Shown: piece after piece, positions 44,518 to 53,292 of the stretch
How the letters are laid out: each line of letters begins with the position of its first letter
Position numbering within the stretch: the first letter of the stretch is position 1
NCBI GenBank assembly: GCA_041987425.1
Contig: JBHIWP010000003.1
Coordinates: 16,649 to 80,648 of the forward strand
Direction of reading: 5' to 3'
Origin: Leptofilum sp041987425
GTDB lineage: Bacteria; Chloroflexota; Anaerolineae; Promineifilales; Promineifilaceae
Length of the DNA stretch: 64,000 nucleotides
The notes under the pieces: generated by a model
Databases searched by the model: none
What the model was told of the DNA's origin: nothing
Seen by the model: only the letters and a program-made list of their open reading frames with translations
Made by a program: the position numbers and the translations under genes

Positions 44518-45333
44518 ATGTTTAAACAACAATTTTTTGATGAAGCATACGGCGCGAAACCGCCAGAAAATTACGAGCGTTTCTTTGTACCGACGATTGG
44601 CGAGCCGTTAGCCCATGATCTCATAGATCGGGCAGCATTGCGTCCCGGCGAACGGGTACTGGATGTAGCCTGTGGCACCGGTATCGTAGCGCGGCTTGCG
44701 GCGCAACAGGTTGGCGCGCAGGGGAGCGTCGCCGGACTTGACGTGAATCCCGGTATGTTGGCGGTTGCTCAGACCGTTGCGCCGGATATCATGTCGATCA
44801 CGTGGCATGAGTCGAGTGCTGAAGATATGCCGCTGCAGGATGACACATTCGACGCAGTGCTGTGCCAATTTAGCTTACAATTTATCCCCGATAAATCGGC
44901 TGCGTTAAGAGAGATGAGACGGGTGTTGACACCTGGTGGGCGCCTCATATTCAATGTGCCGGGGCCCATGGCAAAATCCTTCGCCGAATTGGCCGGGGCA
45001 ATGGAGCAGTATGTCAGTCCGCAGGCGGCGGGATTTGTCGCCCACGTATTCTCGCTGCACGACATCAAGGAAATTCAACAGCTCCTGAGCGAGGCTGGCT
45101 TCCGTGACATTGATATCGAGGCAAATGACAAGACGCTTATTCTTCCGCCGCCCAAAGAATTTCTCTGGCAGTATGTATACAGTACTCCGCTTGCAGGGAT
45201 GGTGGCAAATGCAGACAAAGAGGCACTTGCCGCCCTAGAGCGCGATGTTGTGGAAAAGTGGCAGGATTATTCTGAGAAGGACGGCAGCATGCGGTATGAG
45301 CAGCGAATTGTAGAGGTCAGCGCTCGGAAGTAG
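44518..45333 (+). CDS. Class I SAM-dependent methyltransferase (UbiE-like)
   Basis: 271 residues, AGGTG upstream. SAM-binding motif I LDVACGTGIVARLAA (about 42-56), motif II AGLDVNPGMLAVA, and post-I SAEDMPLQDDTFDAVLCQFS. The sequence is of the UbiE/Erg6-like group, whose substrates range from quinones to small metabolites; no specific substrate can be named. Convergent with the GTPase gene, only 6 bp apart. Confidence 0.9.
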   Translation: MFKQQFFDEAYGAKPPENYERFFVPTIGEPLAHDLIDRAALRPGERVLDVACGTGIVARLAAQQVGAQGSVAGLDVNPGMLAVAQTVAPDIMSITWHESSAEDMPLQDDTFDAVLCQFSLQFIPDKSAALREMRRVLTPGGRLIFNVPGPMAKSFAELAGAMEQYVSPQAAGFVAHVFSLHDIKEIQQLLSEAGFRDIDIEANDKTLILPPPKEFLWQYVYSTPLAGMVANADKEALAALERDVVEKWQDYSEKDGSMRYEQRIVEVSARK

Positions 45334-45339
45334 CGTTTT

Positions 45340-45846
45340 TTAGCGCTTGAGCGCCAGATAGGCCATGGCCAGAAACATTTTTTGCACACCTTCTCCAGTG
45401 CTGGCGCTGGTGGTTAGGTAAGGAGCCTTAATGGCGGCGGCAAAACGCTTGGCCTCGCTTGTGTCATAATCCGGTTGGAGATCAACTTTATTGCCAACAA
45501 CCAGAAAGCGCTGCTGAGGCACAACGGCAATAATCTCTTCGTACCAGCTGTGGAGGTTAGCCAGAGATGCCGGGCTGGTAACGTCGTGCACAAGCGCGGC
45601 CGTTTTGCTGCCACGATATAAGCCAGTGCGGACTGACTGAAAACGAATCTGCCCCGCCATATCCCAAATGGAAAGCTTAACGGGCTGCCCCTTAATTTCT
45701 ACCGTTTTGGTCTGAAAATCCACGCCAATGGTGGCCACACGCGACTGCTCGAAGCGCCCTTCGCAATATTGGCGAATGAGCGAGGTTTTGCCGACGTTGC
45801 CGTCGCCAGCAACCACAATCTTCAGCAGGGGAATAGAGGTCGTCAT
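45340..45846 (-). CDS. Rab/Ras-like small GTPase
   Basis: 168 residues from ATG at 45846 (GTG at 45852 directly follows the upstream stop). All five G motifs are present: GDGNVGKTS, Thr in ATIGVDFQTKTVEIKG, WDMAGQ with the catalytic Gln, GNKVDL and TSAST. The switch I/II sequence is strikingly like eukaryotic Rab. No prenylation Cys and no COR/LRR domains. Bacterial members of this kind act with roadblock-fold partners in polarity or motility; the gene upstream is a likely partner. Confidence 0.9.
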   Translation of the reverse strand: MTTSIPLLKIVVAGDGNVGKTSLIRQYCEGRFEQSRVATIGVDFQTKTVEIKGQPVKLSIWDMAGQIRFQSVRTGLYRGSKTAALVHDVTSPASLANLHSWYEEIIAVVPQQRFLVVGNKVDLQPDYDTSEAKRFAAAIKAPYLTTSASTGEGVQKMFLAMAYLALKR

Positions 45847-45852
45847 GAGCAC

Positions 45853-46635
45853 TTAGCGCTTCCACTTACCCAAAAAGTGCTCATGCGGAAAAACCAGTTC
45901 GCTGGCATCGACAGAGGATTGGGCCAGCAGGGCACGATTCGCTTTTTCAAAGAGATGGTGAAGCTGTTCTAAAAAGTTAAGCTGCTTTTTGGCGGGTTCG
46001 GCGGAAAAGATGGCCATTAGCGTTGTAAACTGGCCGGGCACAAAACAAAGCCAGCGTCCACCTTCGATTGCAGTGGCCTGAATACCACCGCCGAAAATTT
46101 CGGCCGTGGCGGAGCGAAATGACGATAGCATCGGTACAAAAAGCGCCGGATCCACTTCAAATTTGCCTAACGTACTAACCGGCATGCCGGAGCTATTTTC
46201 ATAGATAGCGTAGCCTTTGGCTTTGGCAGCATGCTGCTGTCGAATCAGTACGCTTTCGCCTTCCTGGAGCGCGTCGCCCCATTCGCTTGCGCCCTGGTCG
46301 GTGGCGATCAGGGTTTCCACCGCGCGCATTTCGCGCTGGTAGTGGGCATACAGCTCCTGGAACTGCTGCCGATTGATGGTGCCATTGGCAAAATCGTCGG
46401 CCAGACGGCCGATTTTGTCCTGAATTTTCTCTAAAAATTGCTGGGCTGCGGAAAGTCCGGTTTGGGCAGGTTGGGGTGAGGGTGGAGCAGACGGCCGTTC
46501 ATCCACAGCTTCATTTACCGGTGGCTTGGAAGCGGCCGTTTGCTCGCGCGGCGGCGGGACTGTGGGCGGCGCCATAGGCTTGTTTTCTTCTTTTGTAGAC
46601 GAGCCGCCCAGGACACGTTTTAACCAATCTAGCAT
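45853..46635 (-). CDS. Hypothetical partner of small GTPase, possible roadblock-like domain
   Basis: 260 residues. A basic N-terminal helix (MLDWLKRVLGG) and a Pro-rich linker (about 20-60) lead to a coiled-coil-like helix (QFLEKIQDKIGRLADDF, about 66-110), then a C-terminal alpha/beta region (SVLIRQQHAAKAKGYAIYEN, GGGIQATAIEGGRWLCFVPG, TLMAIFSAEPAKKQLNFLEQ). The order of strands and helices fits a roadblock/LC7 or profilin-like fold (inference). Its stop lies 0 bp before the GTG alternative of the GTPase, so the two are coupled and probably interact. Confidence 0.7.
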   Translation of the reverse strand: MLDWLKRVLGGSSTKEENKPMAPPTVPPPREQTAASKPPVNEAVDERPSAPPSPQPAQTGLSAAQQFLEKIQDKIGRLADDFANGTINRQQFQELYAHYQREMRAVETLIATDQGASEWGDALQEGESVLIRQQHAAKAKGYAIYENSSGMPVSTLGKFEVDPALFVPMLSSFRSATAEIFGGGIQATAIEGGRWLCFVPGQFTTLMAIFSAEPAKKQLNFLEQLHHLFEKANRALLAQSSVDASELVFPHEHFLGKWKR

Positions 46636-46843
46636 AGTTTTCGATGCTCCACTACTGTTTCGCCAAACAAGTCATGTCGGATAGATAGCTGTGGCGAAAC
46701 ACTTAAAGAGAAGCACGTTGTCAGCTGGTTTATCCGTCAATATTTCTTTGCTTCTCTACTAGTATCACAGTACTACGAGTATAGCAGGCAACGGCCGTAT
46801 TCGGCAGTTAAATCAGCGTAAAGGAAAACGTATGCCAGTTGAC

Positions 46844-46929
46844 AGGAGTCGGTGAACGGTAATCGGTGGCCGGTAATCAGTAATCAGTAAACCGATAACC
46901 GATTACCGCTCACGGATCACCGATAACCG
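46844..46929. repeat. Mirrored low-complexity element (CGGTAATCGGT words)
   Basis: AGTCGGTGAACGGTAATCGG and following words are mirrored by ACCGATTACCGCTCACGG and ATCACCGATAACC. It covers the 3' end of the LLM oxidoreductase gene, giving its stop. The rest of the gap 46636-46843 contains one ACGGCCGT octamer and no gene. Confidence 0.6.
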
Positions 46930-47921
46930 TCCGCAAAAATATCGATCATCAAATACGGATCGCCCAGCGGATACAGAATGGGGCAGGTGCAGCCGTTGTC
47001 GACGTATTCGCGGACCTTGGCCTTCACTTCTTCTGGCGAGCCGCTGGCGGTGCACATTTGCACCACGTCATCGGGCACCAAATGCATGGCGCTTTCGATC
47101 TCTTCTTCAGTAGCTGGCCAGGTGAGCACCTGGTGGATTTCGTCCAGCAGTTCCTGGCTGACGCCGCTGGCCTTCATCAGGTGGGGCTGCTGGCCCAGGT
47201 ATTGCGTCATCATCTTGCGCGCGCCATCCAGCGCCTTTTTGCGATCGTTGTCTACGGAGCAAATCATCAGCTGTGGCCGGTCAATATCGTCGATGGAGCG
47301 GCCCGCCTTTTTTGCGCCGCGCTCCAGGGCGTCCATAGCTTCGAGATTGTAGTTGGGATGAACCAGGTAGTTCAGGCAAACGCCATCGGCAATCTCGCCG
47401 GTGAGTTCCATCATTTTCATGCCGGTGGCGCCGATGTAAATGGGCACGTTGCGCGGGGTTTTACGGCCGTGCACCACGTCGAGCTGAATGCCATCCACGT
47501 AGTGAAACTCGCCATGATAAGTGACGTTTTCCATGTTGAGCAGCCGCCGCAATACTTCAACCGTCTCGCGCATGGCTGAAAGCGGCTTGCGCCGTTCGAT
47601 GCCCACCTTGCTGGCCAGCGGATCCCACCAGGCGCCAATGCCGCAAATGATGCGATCCTGGGCCAGATCGTCCAGCGTTAGAAAGGTGGCGGCCATAAGG
47701 CCAATGTTGCGCGTCCAGTTGTTGGTGACGCCGCTGGCCACCTTAAGCGTTGTGGTGTGGGCGGCAAAGGCAGCCATCGGCACGACGGCGTCGCGCACCA
47801 GGCGGCTTTCTGCCTGCCAGACGGCCTCAAATCCTTTTTCCTCAGCATATTTACACAGCTCGATGCCTTCACGGATATCGTGTGCATCCTGCAGATAGAG
47901 TGCTACGCGGTCTTTTGACAT
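46917..47921 (-). CDS. LLM-class flavin/F420-dependent oxidoreductase
   Basis: 334 residues, GGAGG upstream. Luciferase-like TIM barrel similar to methylenetetrahydromethanopterin reductase-like proteins: YAEEKGFEAVWQAESRLVRD, ASGVTNNWTRNIGLMAATFL, GIGAWWDPLASKVGIERRKP and VPIYIGATGMKMMELTGEIA. Cofactor FMN or F420 cannot be decided from sequence alone. Last gene of the minus-strand run that starts at 54504, separated from the xanthine dehydrogenase gene by a mirrored element, so membership in that operon is uncertain. Confidence 0.88.
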   Translation of the reverse strand: MSKDRVALYLQDAHDIREGIELCKYAEEKGFEAVWQAESRLVRDAVVPMAAFAAHTTTLKVASGVTNNWTRNIGLMAATFLTLDDLAQDRIICGIGAWWDPLASKVGIERRKPLSAMRETVEVLRRLLNMENVTYHGEFHYVDGIQLDVVHGRKTPRNVPIYIGATGMKMMELTGEIADGVCLNYLVHPNYNLEAMDALERGAKKAGRSIDDIDRPQLMICSVDNDRKKALDGARKMMTQYLGQQPHLMKASGVSQELLDEIHQVLTWPATEEEIESAMHLVPDDVVQMCTASGSPEEVKAKVREYVDNGCTCPILYPLGDPYLMIDIFADGYR

Positions 47922-47935
47922 TTGTTCCTCCTTCG

Positions 47936-48024
47936 ATCAGTAGTTCAGTGATCAGTGGGTCAGTATTCAGTTGGGCAGTCAGTGAAGAAAACTGAATACT
48001 TACCTACTGATTACCGCTTACTGG
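47936..48024. repeat. Mirrored low-complexity element (CAGTATTCAGT words)
   Basis: ATCAGTAGTTCAGTGATCAG and later words are mirrored by ACTGAATACTTACCTACTG and ATTACCGCTTACTGG. It lies between the xanthine dehydrogenase and LLM genes and encodes the last residues (VSGNQ-stop) of the former. Confidence 0.6.
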
Positions 48025-50595
48025 CATACGCCGGGTTAAGCCTCGCCTAGGAATTCGCATAGGCAATTTATAGCGGCGCACACCGTCGTATTGGTAAAGG
48101 GCATTGGCAACGGCTCCAGCAGTGGGTACCAGGCCAATTTCGCCCACGCCTTTAGCACCGTATGGCCCGTAGGGATCGGGCACTTCGACGCCAATTATCT
48201 CCATTTCGGGCATCTCTTTAGCGCGGAGGATGCCGCAGTCACGTAAGCGGGTGGATTTGGGACGGCCGTTTTCCATCACCAGCTCCTCGCTAATGGCATA
48301 GCCCAGGCCCATATGAATTGAGCCTTCCAGCTGGCCTTCAAACAGAGTGGGATTAAAGATTTTACCGGCATCGTGGGCAGCGGTGATTTTTTGGATACGG
48401 CCGTCTTCACTCACGGTCACCAGCTGCGTGGCATAGCTGTAGGAGTAATGTGTATACACTTTCTCCACCATCGCCCCTGGCTTCGTTGTCCAGTCGACGC
48501 GGAATAGTCCCTCATAACTGCGGCCAACCAACTCGCCCAGCGCGCACGTTTTCAAATCTTCCTTTAGCTGCTTACAGGCGTCGATCAGGGCGTTGCCCAC
48601 CAGCGAGGTAGCCCGCGAGGCAGTCGTCATGCCCGCCGACTGCTCAGCAGCGGTATCCACACGTACCTCGATGTAGCTGGGATCGATGCCAGTCTCATTA
48701 CACACCACCTGCTGCGCCACCGTGTTGACGCCCTGGCCCATCTCGGTCCAGCCATGATCCACCAGCACTTTATCCGCAGCTAAAATTTGCAGCCGCGCCT
48801 TGGACTCATCCGGCATGCCGTTGCCGATGCCCGTGTTTTTGATGCCACAGGCGATGCCTGCAAAGGGCGCGGCATAGTAAGCATCTTTGACGGCCAGCAG
48901 CGTCTCGCGCACGCCAGCACCGCCTTCAATCACCTGGCCGGTGGCCGTCATATCGCCATCCTTCAGGGCATTGTCATAGCGAAACTGCCAGCGGTCAAAG
49001 CCCCCTTTTTCGCATAGCTCGTCAATGAGTGACTCCAGGCCAAAGGCGCTCTGGTTCACGCCAAAGCCGCGCATGGCGCCGCAGGGAATATTGTTCGTAT
49101 AGACAGCTATTGCTTCCACATCTGTAACGGGCACACTATAGGCTCCGGTGGCGTGCCCCGCAGACCGCTCCAGCACTTTCATACCCACCGAAGCGTACGC
49201 ACCAGTATCTCCGACAAACTTCACCTTAACGAAGGTCAGCTTGCCGTCGGCGTCGCAGCCGATGCGGTAGTCCATCCAGATGGGGTGGCGTTTAGGGTGC
49301 ATGGCAATGGATTCGTCGCGGGTGAGCCGAACTTTGACCGGAACCTGAAGCAGATAGGCGGCCAGTGCTGCGTGGCCCTGGGTGGATAGATCTTCCTTTC
49401 CGCCAAAGCCGCCGCCGTTGGGCACCAGAATCACGCGCACCTTTTGCAGCGGCAGGCCCAGAATCTTGGCGATCTGCACGCGATCTTCAAAGATGCCTTG
49501 CCCGCTGGAGAATAGTTCTACGCCATCGCCTAACGGCCGTGCCACTGTACATTCCGGTTCCATGAAGCCATGTTCTATCATCTGCGTCTCAAAGACGCCT
49601 TGCACGATGTAAGCTGACGCGGCCTCGGCCTGGGCCATCTCGCCCCGGCTGGTAACGCTGCGGGAGAGCATGTTGCCTTCGGGGTGGATTTTTGGCGCTT
49701 GTGGGAGCAGCGCCTCATGCATATCTGTGACGGGTTCTAACACCTCATACTCGACCTGGATTTCAGCCACTGCTTGCCGGGCGACGGCATCGCTTTCGGC
49801 CACCACCAGGGCCAGCACGTCGCCTACATAGCGGGTGGTTTCCCCTTCGGCGATCATTAGCGGCCAGTCCTGCTTGATGAGGCCAATCTGCCGGTTGCCG
49901 GGCACGTCTTTGGCGGTGAAGATGCGAATGACGCCGTCTATCTTTTCCGCCGCGCTGGTGTCGATTCTGTACACAATGGCCCGCGGGTGGTCGCTAAATT
50001 TGAGCGCGCCGACCTTCATGCCCGGCAGGCGAATGTCGTCGGTGTAGCGGTGCTGACCCAGGACGAGGTCGGTGGCCTGATATTTTGGCTGGCGGGTGCC
50101 GATACGGCCGTTCCCCTCCGGCAATTTTACCTCTTCCTCTTTGCGGATCGCCTCCGCTGCCAGCGCCATCGAATCAACAATTTTTTTATAGCCCGTGCAG
50201 CGGCATAAGTTGGGTGTAAGCGCCTTTTCGATGTCGGCTCGGCCCGGTTCGGGATTCTTGTTGATGAGTACGTTCGACTGCATGACGATGCCAGGAATGC
50301 AAAAACCGCACTGCACCCCACCGCAGGAGACGAACGCGTTGGCAAATACCGATTGCCGATAGGCGCCCAGTCCCTCGGTGGTGGTAACGGCCTGGCCCGA
50401 CACCCGCTCCATTTTGGTAACGCAGGCAAGGACGGCCTTATCTTCTAGCTGCACAGTGCAACAGCCGCAGGCTGCCTGCGGCGCACAGCCGTCTTTTGCT
50501 GAAAGGATACCCGCTTCTTCGCGCAAATAGGTCAGCAGGGGCGTATCTGGATTGCCGTGATATTCTATGAGTTCGCCATTGAGCGTAAACTTCAT
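48004..50595 (-). CDS. xdh: Fused xanthine dehydrogenase, selenium-dependent type
   Basis: 863 residues, GGAGG upstream. Residues 1-155 are the [2Fe-2S] subunit: plant-type cluster DGCAPQAACGCCTV, second cluster CGGVQCGFCIPG and LCRCTGY. From about 170 the molybdopterin subunit follows: GGGFGGKEDLS, PCGAMRGFGVNQ and the catalytic Glu in GVGEIGLVPTAG. No FAD domain. This fusion and length, next to ygeY- and ygeW-type genes, match the selenium-dependent molybdenum hydroxylases, which carry labile Se on Mo rather than selenocysteine. Hydroxylates purines (xanthine or urate pathway). The last residues are encoded by a repeat element. Confidence 0.88.
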   Translation of the reverse strand: MKFTLNGELIEYHGNPDTPLLTYLREEAGILSAKDGCAPQAACGCCTVQLEDKAVLACVTKMERVSGQAVTTTEGLGAYRQSVFANAFVSCGGVQCGFCIPGIVMQSNVLINKNPEPGRADIEKALTPNLCRCTGYKKIVDSMALAAEAIRKEEEVKLPEGNGRIGTRQPKYQATDLVLGQHRYTDDIRLPGMKVGALKFSDHPRAIVYRIDTSAAEKIDGVIRIFTAKDVPGNRQIGLIKQDWPLMIAEGETTRYVGDVLALVVAESDAVARQAVAEIQVEYEVLEPVTDMHEALLPQAPKIHPEGNMLSRSVTSRGEMAQAEAASAYIVQGVFETQMIEHGFMEPECTVARPLGDGVELFSSGQGIFEDRVQIAKILGLPLQKVRVILVPNGGGFGGKEDLSTQGHAALAAYLLQVPVKVRLTRDESIAMHPKRHPIWMDYRIGCDADGKLTFVKVKFVGDTGAYASVGMKVLERSAGHATGAYSVPVTDVEAIAVYTNNIPCGAMRGFGVNQSAFGLESLIDELCEKGGFDRWQFRYDNALKDGDMTATGQVIEGGAGVRETLLAVKDAYYAAPFAGIACGIKNTGIGNGMPDESKARLQILAADKVLVDHGWTEMGQGVNTVAQQVVCNETGIDPSYIEVRVDTAAEQSAGMTTASRATSLVGNALIDACKQLKEDLKTCALGELVGRSYEGLFRVDWTTKPGAMVEKVYTHYSYSYATQLVTVSEDGRIQKITAAHDAGKIFNPTLFEGQLEGSIHMGLGYAISEELVMENGRPKSTRLRDCGILRAKEMPEMEIIGVEVPDPYGPYGAKGVGEIGLVPTAGAVANALYQYDGVRRYKLPMRIPRRGLTRRMPVSGNQ

Positions 50596-50683
50596 GGTTT
50601 ACCTCCAATTAAATTTTACCAACGGCCGTTTCTCAGGAAATCAACAAAACGAACTCCCCGCTTGCTGGCTGACAGCTTGTATT

Positions 50684-52159
50684 TCAGGAAGCTGTTTGGA
50701 GCAGCCCGGTTCGCTCATTAAATTGATCGATCAACCGGTCGATTTCCTCCGCTTTGCTGGCAATGCTGGTCCAGTAGTCATCATCGTACCATTGGGCCTG
50801 GATTTCTTCATACGTTTTGCCTTGCTGCTCGACCCAGGTGTAATATTTTAGGTTATGGATGCGTTTACGGCCGTAATACCCTAACTCTTCCATATAATCA
50901 ATTGACTGACCCAACAAGTAGCGCTGCCATACGCCAGCCGCATCAAGCGCCGTAAAGGCGCCCGCCGCTTCGCGCTGTTCGGCCAGGCGGCTTTGATACA
51001 TCTCCATGGAGTCCGTGGCCACCGTCATCACTACATCCCGCTCTGTCAGCTCATAATATTTGGCAAACTTAATGGCCGATAGCATATTGGCAATGCCGGA
51101 GATGCCCAACAGCGGCAGCTGCTCCACCAAATCGGCTGAGATGCCTTGCTCCACCAGATATTCTTGACCTGAAGGTTCATTAAACAGCCGCGCCAGAGCG
51201 ATGCTGGCCTCATCATCAATGGCAATTACCATGTCGGTATTTTTCACGTTGTGAATCCAGGGCACGTGCTTGTCGCCAATTCCCTCAATGCGGTGAGCGC
51301 CAAAACCGTTGTTCAGCAGGGTCGGGCACTGCAGCGCCTCGCTGGCGGCGATTTTGCTCTCCGGAAATCGTTTTTTCAGATAATCACCGGCGGCAATTGT
51401 TCCGGCTGAGCCTGTTGTCACGGTCAGGCCGCGGTAACGGTCTTGAGGCCCCATGATTTGCTCGAGCACCGCTTCCATCGCTGGCCCGGTGACTTCATGA
51501 TGCCACAAATAGTTACCGAGCTGGTCGAACTGGTTAAAGATCATCAAATCTTCCCCAGAGCGGCGCAGTTCCCAGCATTTGTCAAAAATTTCCTTGACGT
51601 TGCTCTCGGAACCCGGCGTTTTAATCGTTTCGCCCGCTACTTTTTCCAGCCACTCAAAGCGCTCCCGGCTCATTCCTTCAGGCAAGATGGCCACGGATTC
51701 ACAGGCCAGCAAATTAGAATCGTAAGCCCCGCCCCGACAGTAGTTGCCGGTGGAGGGCCAGACTGCCTTTTGGGTGGTTGGGTCAAACTGGCCGGTAACC
51801 AGCGTAGGAACCAGGCAGCCAAACGCCGCCCCTACCTTGTGGGCGCCGGTAGGAAACCATTTGCCAACCAGTAGGACAATTCGAGCAGGCACGCCAGTGA
51901 GTTGCGAGGGCAATTCAAGATAATTGACGTTCCCAAAGCTGCCACCGTGGGCCGTTGGCTCATTGTGCCAGGTAATACGAAACAAATTCAGAGGATTTAA
52001 GTCCCACAGCCCGATATTGTGCAGTTTTTGGCGCACGGGTTCAGGGGCGAGTTGCGGATTCCGCATCTGGTGGAAGGTGGGAATAATGATATTGCGCTCT
52101 TTGGCTCGCTCAATGGTGCGGGCAAGCGCATCTTCGTTGCGGGTTTGTAAATCAATCAT
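50684..52159 (-). CDS. Fold-type II PLP-dependent enzyme of purine/Se cluster
   Basis: 491 residues from ATG at 52159; an upstream in-frame start lies within a repeat element. The PLP Lys is probably in GKWFPTGAHKVGAAFG, and the phosphate-binding Gly-rich loop is TTGSAGTIAAGD. At about 490 residues and with this N-terminal extension it differs from diaminopropionate ammonia-lyase (YgeX, about 400), which holds this place in the E. coli cluster. It may do the same job or a new amino-acid lyase/synthase step. Between YgeW- and XDH-type genes. Confidence 0.85.
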   Translation of the reverse strand: MIDLQTRNEDALARTIERAKERNIIIPTFHQMRNPQLAPEPVRQKLHNIGLWDLNPLNLFRITWHNEPTAHGGSFGNVNYLELPSQLTGVPARIVLLVGKWFPTGAHKVGAAFGCLVPTLVTGQFDPTTQKAVWPSTGNYCRGGAYDSNLLACESVAILPEGMSRERFEWLEKVAGETIKTPGSESNVKEIFDKCWELRRSGEDLMIFNQFDQLGNYLWHHEVTGPAMEAVLEQIMGPQDRYRGLTVTTGSAGTIAAGDYLKKRFPESKIAASEALQCPTLLNNGFGAHRIEGIGDKHVPWIHNVKNTDMVIAIDDEASIALARLFNEPSGQEYLVEQGISADLVEQLPLLGISGIANMLSAIKFAKYYELTERDVVMTVATDSMEMYQSRLAEQREAAGAFTALDAAGVWQRYLLGQSIDYMEELGYYGRKRIHNLKYYTWVEQQGKTYEEIQAQWYDDDYWTSIASKAEEIDRLIDQFNERTGLLQTAS

Positions 52160-52160
52160 A

Positions 52161-52229
52161 GTGGGTAATTGAGTAATTGAGTAATTGAGTAACTGGTCAT
52201 TTCCCAATTACTTAATTACTCAATTACTG
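52161..52229. repeat. Mirrored low-complexity element (GTAATTGA words)
   Basis: GTAATTGAGTAATTGAGTAA is mirrored by CCCAATTACTTAATTACTC. It fills the gap between the carbamoyltransferase and the PLP enzyme and abuts the start codon of the latter, leaving no clear Shine-Dalgarno. Confidence 0.65.
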
Positions 52230-52234
52230 TCCTT

Positions 52235-53212
52235 TTAAGACATTGTCAGTGCCATCACGGCTTTTTGCACGTGCAGGCGGTTTTCCGCTTCGTCATAGAC
52301 AACGCTTTGCTGTCCGTCGATGACGCCATCAGTCACTTCGATGTTGCGGTCGGCCGGGAGGCAGTGCATGTAAATGGCATCATCTTTGGCCATTGCCATG
52401 CGGCGTTCGTCCGTGATCCAGTCGGTGTACTGTTTGCTGATTTCGGCCGATTTAGCATGATCCGAAGTGGTAAGTAAGCAGCCCCAGCTTTTGGCGTAGA
52501 CCACGTCTGCGTCCTTAAATCCGGCGTTGAAGTCATCCATTATTTCAAAGGAGCCTCTGTAGCGGCGGGCGTTTTCTTTGGCCTGCTCTACGATATCCGG
52601 CATGAGCTTAAATTCCGGCGGGTGAGTAAGGCGCACGTTCATTCCATAGCGAGTCATGAGCAAAATAAGGCTTTGCGGTACGCTGATGGGCTTCTGATAG
52701 CTGCTGGCGTAGGCGTAGCTTACGTTTATAGTCAGGCCGCGCGGGTCACCTTTCTTTTCCACAATGGTAAGCAGGTCGGCCAAAATCTGAAATGGGTGGT
52801 AGACATCGCACTGCATATTGAGGACGGGCGCGCGGGAGGCGGCGGCCACGTCACGGATATATTCGTTGCCGAAGTCCCAGTCACATTGGCGAATGGCGAT
52901 GCCATCGTAGTAACGGCCGTAAATCTCGCCAATCTCCTTGGCCGTGTCACCATGGCTGATCTGCGTCGTGGTGCTGTCGATGAACGCTCCGTGCCCGCCA
53001 AGCTGGGCAATGCCCGCCTCAAAGCTAGAGCGCGTGCGCGTGCTGGTGAAGAAGAAAAGCATCGCCAAAACCTTGTCGCGTAAATAGGCGTGCGGCTGGT
53101 TCAGGGCGCGCTTCCGTTTTAGCTCCATTGCCACGTCCAGAACGGTGTCAATTTCCTCCTTGGTCCATTCCTGGGTGGTAATCATGTCTTTGCCGCGTAA
53201 ATTTGTCTGCAT
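52235..53212 (-). CDS. ygeW: YgeW-like carbamoyltransferase
   Basis: 325 residues, GGAGG eight bases upstream. Carbamoyl-phosphate motif FFFTSTRTRSSFEAG (about 53-67), HPFQILADLLTI for the second domain link, and the ornithine/aspartate-site motif HCLPADR. The family of knotted carbamoyltransferases called YgeW has no proven substrate; in purine-degrading clusters it is suspected to phosphorolyse or form a carbamoyl compound. At 325 residues it is shorter than E. coli YgeW (about 396). Confidence 0.85.
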   Translation of the reverse strand: MQTNLRGKDMITTQEWTKEEIDTVLDVAMELKRKRALNQPHAYLRDKVLAMLFFFTSTRTRSSFEAGIAQLGGHGAFIDSTTTQISHGDTAKEIGEIYGRYYDGIAIRQCDWDFGNEYIRDVAAASRAPVLNMQCDVYHPFQILADLLTIVEKKGDPRGLTINVSYAYASSYQKPISVPQSLILLMTRYGMNVRLTHPPEFKLMPDIVEQAKENARRYRGSFEIMDDFNAGFKDADVVYAKSWGCLLTTSDHAKSAEISKQYTDWITDERRMAMAKDDAIYMHCLPADRNIEVTDGVIDGQQSVVYDEAENRLHVQKAVMALTMS

Positions 53213-53292
53213 GAACTATTCCTCCAAAAAATTTAGACCACTGTCGTCACGAGTTGGAATAAATGGCGTGTTAACTCTGTGCGCTTGTGGCA

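Noticed and set aside
46844..46929. CRISPR array at the repetitive spacers
   Set aside because: Units are 7-8 bp, degenerate, inverted in the second half and without unique spacers; no cas genes are nearby.
50684..52207. Annotation of the PLP gene as diaminopropionate ammonia-lyase (ygeX)
   Set aside because: Length and motif order differ from YgeX; only the position in the cluster agrees.
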